Below are positions 25,301-34,300 of a DNA stretch of 64,000 nt, one piece after another. Positions within the stretch are counted from its first letter, which is position 1. Each line of letters opens with the position of its first letter. The position numbers and the translations under genes are program-made. The notes under the pieces were generated by a model, which saw only the letters and a program-made list of their open reading frames with translations, made no database searches and was not told the DNA's origin. The stretch spans positions 11,943,634-12,007,633 of the forward strand of contig NC_047065.1 in assembly GCF_902459465.1 (NCBI RefSeq), given 5' to 3'. The DNA is from Asterias rubens. Its lineage: Eukaryota; Echinodermata; Asteroidea; Forcipulatida; Asteriidae.

Positions 25301-28300
25301 GCCGCTATTCTATTCCGGAATGCTGTGGACTGAGTATGTGGTAAGCCGTGGAATGCAGTCTGTGGCCGGTAGCTGTGGGGAAACAAAGGCTGCTATGCAG
25401 TCATGCATGTCAGCCGGGCATTGAGGCCTGATAATACTGGCGTTAAGGGGTTAAAAACAATTTTGGTAATTGTTTGATGGAAGAAAAAAAAAATCGGAAA
25501 TCAGACTAAAGTAGGAAGAATATCATGTCATCAACAAGCACTGGAGTAAAACCCAAGTCCTCCGAGGTAAAGTTATCAGCCACCCACCTGCTTTGTCATT
25601 TGGCTTAGGTCCAAGGAATCCACAAAGTGCACAAGGCCCGGAAACGGGCAATCCAATCTCAAATCATCCCTGGCGTTGTCAGGGTGAGACTCAATCACTG
25701 CCATCAGAAACAAAATAATAAATCCAGAAATAATATTAATAGCAATAACGAAAGTGGCTTATTTTTAATAGCACACATATCCGTCACTCGGTGACTCTCC
25801 AGGCACTTTAATATACATTCCTGCAAGGTATGTGGGACTATGTTTGCATAGCACCATGTAATGGTTTACGAGGTGCTGTGGAAGAATATGCTGTCAATCA
25901 AACCAGGGGCGGATTTCACAAAGAGTTAAAACTTGTCTTATCTCGGGTTAGGACGAGTTACTTGTCCTAACTTAGGACCAGCCATACGCTTTTAATATCT
26001 TCTAGGACTAGTCCCAAGTTAGGACAAGTCCCAACTCTGTGTGAAATCGACCCATGGAACACCGCGGCGAACCCCTTCTATTTTTGATAAGTGCACTGGG
26101 TGTTGTTTTTTTTGTGTGTTACACAACACAAGGGACCAACGGCTTTAACAATGCATTGTTTATTTGTATCTTTATTCGGGGTTCGAATCCCACCCGAGTA
26201 ACATGCCTGTGATATTTTTTCACAGGACTCGGGGAAGTACCGAGTATACAGTGCTAACACACATCGGTGTATGGGTGAAAACCAAAACTAATATTCTTTA
26301 TCCCCGATGCAAATTTAACATCTATTATATCGTTGCGGTACCCGCTGCCAAAACATAGGATTCGAACTGCCTCTAGCTGCCGGGCAACCTCGGTAGTCTA
26401 GTTGGTAAGACACTGCTCTAGAATTGCAAGGGTCGTGGGTTCAAATCCCACCCGAGTAACATGCCTGTGATATTTTTTCACAGGACTCGGAAAAATACGA
26501 AGTATACAGTGCTAACACACATCGGTGTATGGGTGAAAACCAAAGTTAATATTCTTTATCCCCGGTGCAAATTTAACATCTCTTATATCTTTATTCAAAT
26601 CAAATGTCAACTTTTGTAAAGCACTCCCGTCTTTATGGGGGCGCTGAAAAATAATGCCTGTACATATCTATGTACATGTATGTGGGGTGTCATGGCCGAG
26701 CAAATAAGAGCAACGAACTCAAGCTCTGGTATCTCTGTACAGCAGAGTGTGGGTTTGAATCCCACTCATGACACTTGTGTCCTTACCTGTATGCTCTTTG
26801 ACGACTAGTCGCATGTAACCAATGAAGCCATAACTTCTGCAAACCAGCAGTGGGATACCAGTGCTCCACAGTGTTGCTGCTAAATCAAGTAAGGTTCTGT
26901 AAACAACAATTTTGTGGGCAAACAATTATCATTGTTATTATTTGTTGTATGCAGGTTGCCAGACCCACAAGGCCAGGGCCCAATTTCATAGAGCTGCTAA
27001 GCACAAAAATTTGCTTAGCATGTAATTTCTTCCTTGGTAAAAACAGGATTACCAACCAAACTTCAATTTGTTACATATTCCTTGTTACTGGTTTTCAGCT
27101 GTTGTTTGCTTATCCTGAAAATTTTGTTGAAATTTGGTTGGTAATCCTGTTTTTATCAAGGAAGAAATTTCATGCTAAGCAAATTTTTGTGCTTAGCAGC
27201 TCTATGAAATTGGGCCCTGAAGGCCACTCCAAGGTGTGCACAACAAACCAACTTTTTTCCCCAGGGGGCCATTCCACTTACTGGGGCTGAAATAGGGTTA
27301 CCCCCTTTACAGTCCATACGAATGTAGGCTTGTGTATCATCCATCAGCAGCCTGGCTGGTAGAGCATTAAGCACTGCCTCCCACACTTTACGAAGCAATC
27401 ATGGTTTTTAAGTGTCTTGCTTGAGGGCACAAGTGTCACAACCAGGACTCGAACCCAAACTCTGCTAATCACAAACACCAGAGTTTTAAATCCAGTGCTT
27501 CCAACCACTAGGCCAAAAAACGAAAAATTGCAGGGAAACTGACTGTGCAAATTAAGTACTTTTGGATTAAACAAACAAAAAATCTGTGGCAGCATCAAGC
27601 AGATTCCACAGGTTAGCTGTGAATTTCTGCTTGTGGGAGAGCACACTCACAATTCTTAGCTCAAATCAGCTTTAAAAAAAGAAATTTTATTTTTTTTTTT
27701 TATGCAAGGCGCCAGACACACAAGGCCTGAAGGCTACTTCAAGGTGTGGGCTACAATTATTTTTTTCCAGAGGCCGTTGCCACCTACTCCTAGGGCTGAA
27801 ACAGGGTTACCCCTATTACAGTCCATACGGATGTATAGGCTTGGGTATCATCAGTCCGAAGCCTGGCCGGTAGAGCAGAAAGCAATACCTCCCCAATTTT
27901 ATGTAGCAAGTGTCACGACTGGGATTCAAACCCACACTCTGCTGACTAAACAGCAGAGCTTGAATCCGGTGCTCTTAACCACTCGGCCATGACATGCTAC
28001 ATGTAGCTCTTGCTCAGTAAAGCCAAGATTGGTGAAATCTTTTAGCATCTTTTCAGCATACATCTATTCTCATCTACATTATTGACAGAAACCATTTTCT
28101 TCAAATTTTAAATTTTTGAAATTAATCCCCCCCCCCAAAAAAAAACCCACATTAATTAATCAATCCAAAATAAAGACATACCTTTCAACCAGGTCTGTTG
28201 CTACAACTAAACTGAACGATTCAAAGAATTGCGGATTATTTTCTAGAAGCTGTTCTGGACTCTGAAACAAAAAACATCAATATTTAATATTTTTTTCATA

Positions 28301-31300
28301 ATGAACAATAGCCCAATACAACGACAGACGGGTACAAGAGGGGAGGAAAAAGCATGAGTGAGGCTTAAGGCGTCAGTGTTCCAAAGGCTCTAGGCGCCAG
28401 TGTTTCATATGCTTTAGGCGCCAGAGTTCCATAGGCTCTAGGTGCCAGTGTTCTGTAGGCTCTAGGTGCCAGTGTTCCATAGGATCTCGGCGACAGTGTT
28501 CCATAGGCTCTAGGTTTCAGTGTTCCATATGCTTAAGGCATCTTTTTTGAAATATGGACCATTTTACAACCTCAAATGTCATTTTTCAAAAAATTATATT
28601 TGACCTTTTCAGATATTTCAAATAATTGTATACATATTAAGGTTTATTAATGTTCATATAAGGATAGAGCAGTTAATTTTAATTGTGTTGTGATCATTTT
28701 AAAAATGTAGAGTCTGCAGCAGTGAAACCTGTGGTTATATATATTTAATTCAAAACTAGCTTAAGTAAATCACAAGGAACATTCATTGTTTACTATAATG
28801 AGGTAAACAGATGTACTTTCAAATAAAATCAGTAAAAACTCAACAAAACACCAAACACAGAAAATATAAGCCTGACAGAGGGCATAAGGTTGACATAAAA
28901 ACAAAGCAAATATTGTCTGTAATTATTTTTTTTCTGGCACAAGACTACTGTAATTTCGCTGATTATTGCAGCCTCTCATACCTAATATCTATCAAAAATG
29001 AAAACTTTGTCAAGCGTCCACATTTTTTTTTTAGGTAAAAAACGTCAGTTTCGAACGTAATTTTTGACAGATTTTTAGTGACGATCGCCAAAAAATGACA
29101 GATTTGCATGACGTTCCAGAAAATAGACGGACTTTATTGCAAAACGACATTCCAGAATGTATTACCTTCGCGCAATCCACATCAAACGTACCTGAACGGA
29201 AGTTGATTTAGTTTCCAAAAACTAGCGTTCTGAAGAAAGTATTTCCGTTGTAAATCATCTGAAAGACGTTTCGGTTTTTCGTCTGGAGCTGTCCGATGGA
29301 TTGTCGAACGGCAGTAAATGCCGACGTTATTTTTTTGACAGAAGTATAAGATCGCGCAGAAAAACATGTGCTGATCGCACGTTCCGTAAAAACACTGAGG
29401 GTGCCTGACTACAAGCAGACGTTTGAGGGGGTACGTCTCGTGTCAAAGGTCAACTTACAGGCCGATCAGAAAATTCATGAACGTCGCGCGGAAGTAAATG
29501 ACAGACAAGGAAAAATTACATCGCTGGAGATTTGAAAAACTGATTATATCGCTGCAATCATTGTCACAAAATAACCATTACTTAAACGTGTTTTCTTTGT
29601 AATTTTTTTGAACTTATTGAATGTCTTAAAAATTGGTTAACTCACGTGTTTCTTATTGTTGATATTTTTGACGGAAAAAAAAGACGCACGGAAAATTACC
29701 CATTTCTTTTTTTTTTTTTTAATTGTCGGACTTTGATTGTCTTTTGCTGTTAAATTATTTGTCAACGTCCCCCACCACCTGCGCATTCGAAAGTTAAATA
29801 AATGCCCTGCAAATATGAAGTTTTGATCATTTAAATACCTCAATTATCTAACAGGTTGTTGAGGTCTGTCAAAAATGCTGATGTCAGGGACTCAAAATCT
29901 TCTACCTTGATTTATTTGAAAGGCCTGGCCTGTCAAAATTGTGTATAATATCTTGCTAGGTACCTCTTAGTTTATTACAATGTATAAATAAACAAAATAG
30001 CTTTCACTTATGAAAATATCAGGGTCCGAATTTCAGACTTACAAATGGTCGACATAACAAAGAAGATGCCTTTAGGCGCCAGTGTTCTATAGGCTCTAGG
30101 CGCCAGTGTTCCATAGGCTCTTGGTGACAGTGTTCCATAGGCTCTTGGTGACAGTGTTCCATTTGCTCTAGGCACCAGTGTTCCATAGGCTCTATGCACC
30201 AGTGTTCCATAGGCTCTAGGCACCAGTGTTCCATAGGCTCTAGGCACCAGTGTTCCATAGGCTCTAGGTGCCAGTGTTTCATAGGCTCTTGGCACCAGTG
30301 TTCCATAGGTTCTTGGCACCAGTGTTTCATAGGTTCTCGGTGCCAGTGTTCCATAGGCTCTAGGCGCCAGTGTTCAACCAGTGTTATACTATCAACCTCT
30401 CCCCATTACTCGTAATCAAGAAAGGTTTTATGATAATAATTATTTTGAGTAATTACCAATAGCGTCCACTGCCTTTAAGGAACATTACAGAATTGGTAAA
30501 AAACAAAAATTGTCCAAGATCACAGATTTACATAAAACTTGCACGGTCTAATGATGACAATAGTAGAAAACATCCCTTGAAAAGAATTCTGTCTGAAATG
30601 TCATAGTTGATGAAAAATAAAAGAATAAAACAAAATTCCAATTGGAATTTATTGCTCAGTGACCATTTTATTAATTTTGTTTTTTGAATCGATGTCATAC
30701 AAAATGTTCAATTCTTTTTTAACTATTTTCTTGCAACCCAGATGGCTGACTGATCTCAAACTTCAACAGGTTTGTCGGTTAAATGTTTATGGTGGATTAC
30801 ATGGGCTGACACCATTGTACACTGCCAGCAACTGTTTTGTAAACAAAAACCAATTCAGTAATGTTCCACTAACTTAATTTTTGGAAACCAACCTCTTCCA
30901 CAAAGTCTCCCCGGACATCGCTGTTGAGCTCCAGGAGAAACTCTGTCGTCGCCTGTGCTCTGGATTTGCCGATGCTGTCTTTATCCAGGAAAAAGCTGGG
31001 GAAAGAAAATGGTTTCTGAAATGTTATTCATATATTGTGTGACTTTAACAACTAAGTTACGCAGTTTACATCATTCCACGGTATTTAACAATGTAATTAA
31101 AAGTATCAAAGAAAAAACATTTTTTTGAGCAAATCACTGTTTCTTGCCTTGTAAGATAAACACTGTTACATGACCTTACGTGTAGTTTTTGTACTTTCCA
31201 GTGGTACAACAAGGCCCTATCAATCATACACCAATCCAAGCAGTTCTTTCACTGGTAGTATTACATGTAAGTAATGTATTTTTGGGGATGAACGAAGACA

Positions 31301-34300
31301 AATACTAAAGAGCGACTTGTGACCTCGGGATTAAAATTCCGGCACTCAATTACCTGTGAGCCTCTAGCCCTTTGTTCGTGAGTGCTATAGCTGAAACCAG
31401 TCAACCTGTAACGGTTGTATAGCAAGGGATCACACCCAACTTTACAAATACGACCTGGGAAGCGAAAGCTTCTGTGTTCAATTAAAGGCAGTGGACACTA
31501 TTGGTAATTACTCAAAATAATTATCAGCATAAAACCTCACTTGCTAACCAGTAATGGGGAGTGGTTGATAGTATAAAACGTTGTGAGAAACGGCTCCCTC
31601 TGAAGTGACGTAGTTTTTGAGAAAGAAGTAATATTCCAAGAATTTGATTTCGAGACCTCAAGTTTAGAATTTGAGGTCTCGAAATCAAGCATCTAAAAGC
31701 ACCCAACTTCGTGTGAAAAGGGTGTTTTTTCTTTCATAGTTATCTCGCAACTCCGACGACCAATCAAGCTCAAATTTTCACAGGCTTGTTATTTTATGCA
31801 TATGTTGAGGTACACCAAGAGAAAAGACTTGTGTTTGACAATTACCAATAGTGTCCATTGTCTTTAATCTATTCCATTGCTTACATGCCCCTGGTCATTG
31901 CCTTGATGTCCCATGACTTTGAAATGTACAAATTTATATATCCCTCATACAGATGCCCTTCAAGAATGAAGTATCACCCCTGAATCCACCATAAGAGTTC
32001 CGCACGTAATCAAACTTACAGGACCAATGTCCAAATCATATTCAGGGCTTGAATTTTACACTGGCTGGACCACATCATGCCCTATGGTTTTAGTAGTGTA
32101 AGGCCTGTAATCTCATGAATGAACAAGTTCAGTGGTCTTGGGTTCATTCAAATGAATAATAACAGCTCACTGATTAAAATCTTTATAAAAAAAAACAAGT
32201 GATGTTAAAGTGTTGTCCTTGAGTCTGGTTAACAATTTTAAATTTACAAATTTTGTCGTGTCTGTTTTTGTTTTCATTTTGCGATGGTTTTTATGGCACC
32301 TTGAACACCCAGCAGGGTGGATATATGTGACCCGCTCTGTGAACATGAGTCAGGTAGGCAGTTTCAGGAATTGAGTTATATGCATGGCTGGAAAGAACAC
32401 ACCAGCAGCAGTAATTTGGTATATGTCTGAGCTTTGGGGTGTATCGCGTTAATGAGTTACTCCTGTTTGAAAGTAGCCACTACACCATTTTTTGTGAAAA
32501 ACAAAGTAAAATGATATTTTAAACTACCATTGTGTGCAAAAGGATACAAATTAGACATAATATGATCACAAAATTGTTGTATTCATAGCTTTAATGCCTA
32601 AAAGTAAGTATTCTAAAGGTTAACCATGCAACTAAAGATCTTAAAAAGAAAAGAAAAACAGATTTTCTTCTTATTTTATTACTTTTCCACATTAAACTGT
32701 CCATAACTTAATATTGCATTGGGCAACGTACGTGACTCATTTTCACAGAGTGGGTCACATATGTGAATTACAAGTCTTTATCATAATAATATAAGACCAA
32801 GAAGGAAAAAAAAGACAAAATCTTAATGTGTCCAGCTGCACATCATCCGTCTAATACTCACTTGTTCCCAACATCTTCACCTTTGACCTTGTTACCATCG
32901 ACGACAGAGAAGGAACCAATTCCTGGTAGGATGATATTTTTAAGGATCTCCGTCCCCGTGGCCGTAGCATTGATGAGACACACTTGAGCTGATTCCAGGG
33001 CAGCTTGGCCGTGATCTCCCCATAGTCTGAGAAAAATGAGAAAACACTATGAAGGCCGGGTCACACACAGGCCTCGATAACCAGAACGTAAACGAAAATG
33101 TTGTCGCTGCAGTGTGACTCGGCCTTTAAGCACAGACTTGTTAGCTTTGTTACAGATGGGTTGCGATACGCGTCATTGACCGCCATCTTTGATGTATTTT
33201 ACACAAGAAAAGTGCACGGGTGTACGCCCTGCGCAATACTGTCGTTCACTTTTAACCTGTAATATTCATACAAAAATGGCGGTCGATGAAACGTATTTCA
33301 ATCCACCTGTTGAAAGAGCAAAGAAATGAGGAAATTGACAATTTCTACTAGAGCATTTTAAAGGGCACCAAGCAATGACCAGGGGGCATGGATGCAATCA
33401 CTTTCATTGCCCCCGTTTTTAAAAATAATATTAATTAGCGCTTTTATACTTCTGAAGGGCGCCTACTCAAAGTGCTTCCAACCTTAGTACCCCTACGCCC
33501 AATTTCATAGAAAAACAACAGCTGAATACCAGTAACAAGCAATTTGCAACAAATGGAAATTTGGTTGGTAGGGGCCTAATCCCTTTTTTATCAATAAGAA
33601 ATAAATTTCATGCTAAGCAAATTTGTGTGCTGAGCAGCGCTATGAAATTGGGGCCTGGTCACTGGGCCATTTAATTAATTCTCTAAACCATCTCAGCTAC
33701 CTTTGGAGTATACAGCCTGTGCTGCCAAATGTGTAGCGCACTAAGCTAAAACAATCACAAGAACCATCTCTGCCCTCACAAGGTCCCATTATAAAAACAA
33801 AATCCCTGCCAACATGTGAAATCTTGCGGTTAGGGGGTAATTCTCTGCTTTCATAATGCTGTTCTTTGCCAACACTAAACAGTGACTAAAGCCATAAAAC
33901 TGGGCCCAGGATTTTCTTTGTCTGCCACGACGCGCTTGCCCCCGACCGTTCTTTCCCAAGATGGACATTTTTTTGTCATCATTATTGAACATTATTTTTT
34001 TACTCATTTCTCAAAAACTACAGCAAGTAATATTTTAAAGGCAGTGGACACTATTGGTAATTACTCAAAATAGTTATAAGCATAAAACCTTTCTTGGTGA
34101 CGAGTAATGGGAAGAGGTTGATGGTATAAAACATTGTGAGAAACATCTCCCTCTGAAGTGCCATAGTTTTCGAGAAAGAAGTAGTTTTCCACGAATTTGA
34201 TTTTGAGACCTCAGATTTAGAACTTGAGGTCTCGAAATCAACCATCTAAACGCACACAACTCCGTGTGACAAGGGTCTTTTCTTCTTTCATTATTATCTC

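Noticed and set aside
26388..26465. Possible tRNA gene with good A and B boxes
   Set aside because: The anticodon stem and outer acceptor pairs are broken, and the tail is shared with other SINE copies; it is a SINE head.
30008..30415. Long open frames on both strands encoding 8-residue repeats (MEHWCLEP type)
   Set aside because: They come from the 24-base minisatellite, whose period is a multiple of three; several frames are open at once and no splice or start context fits a gene.
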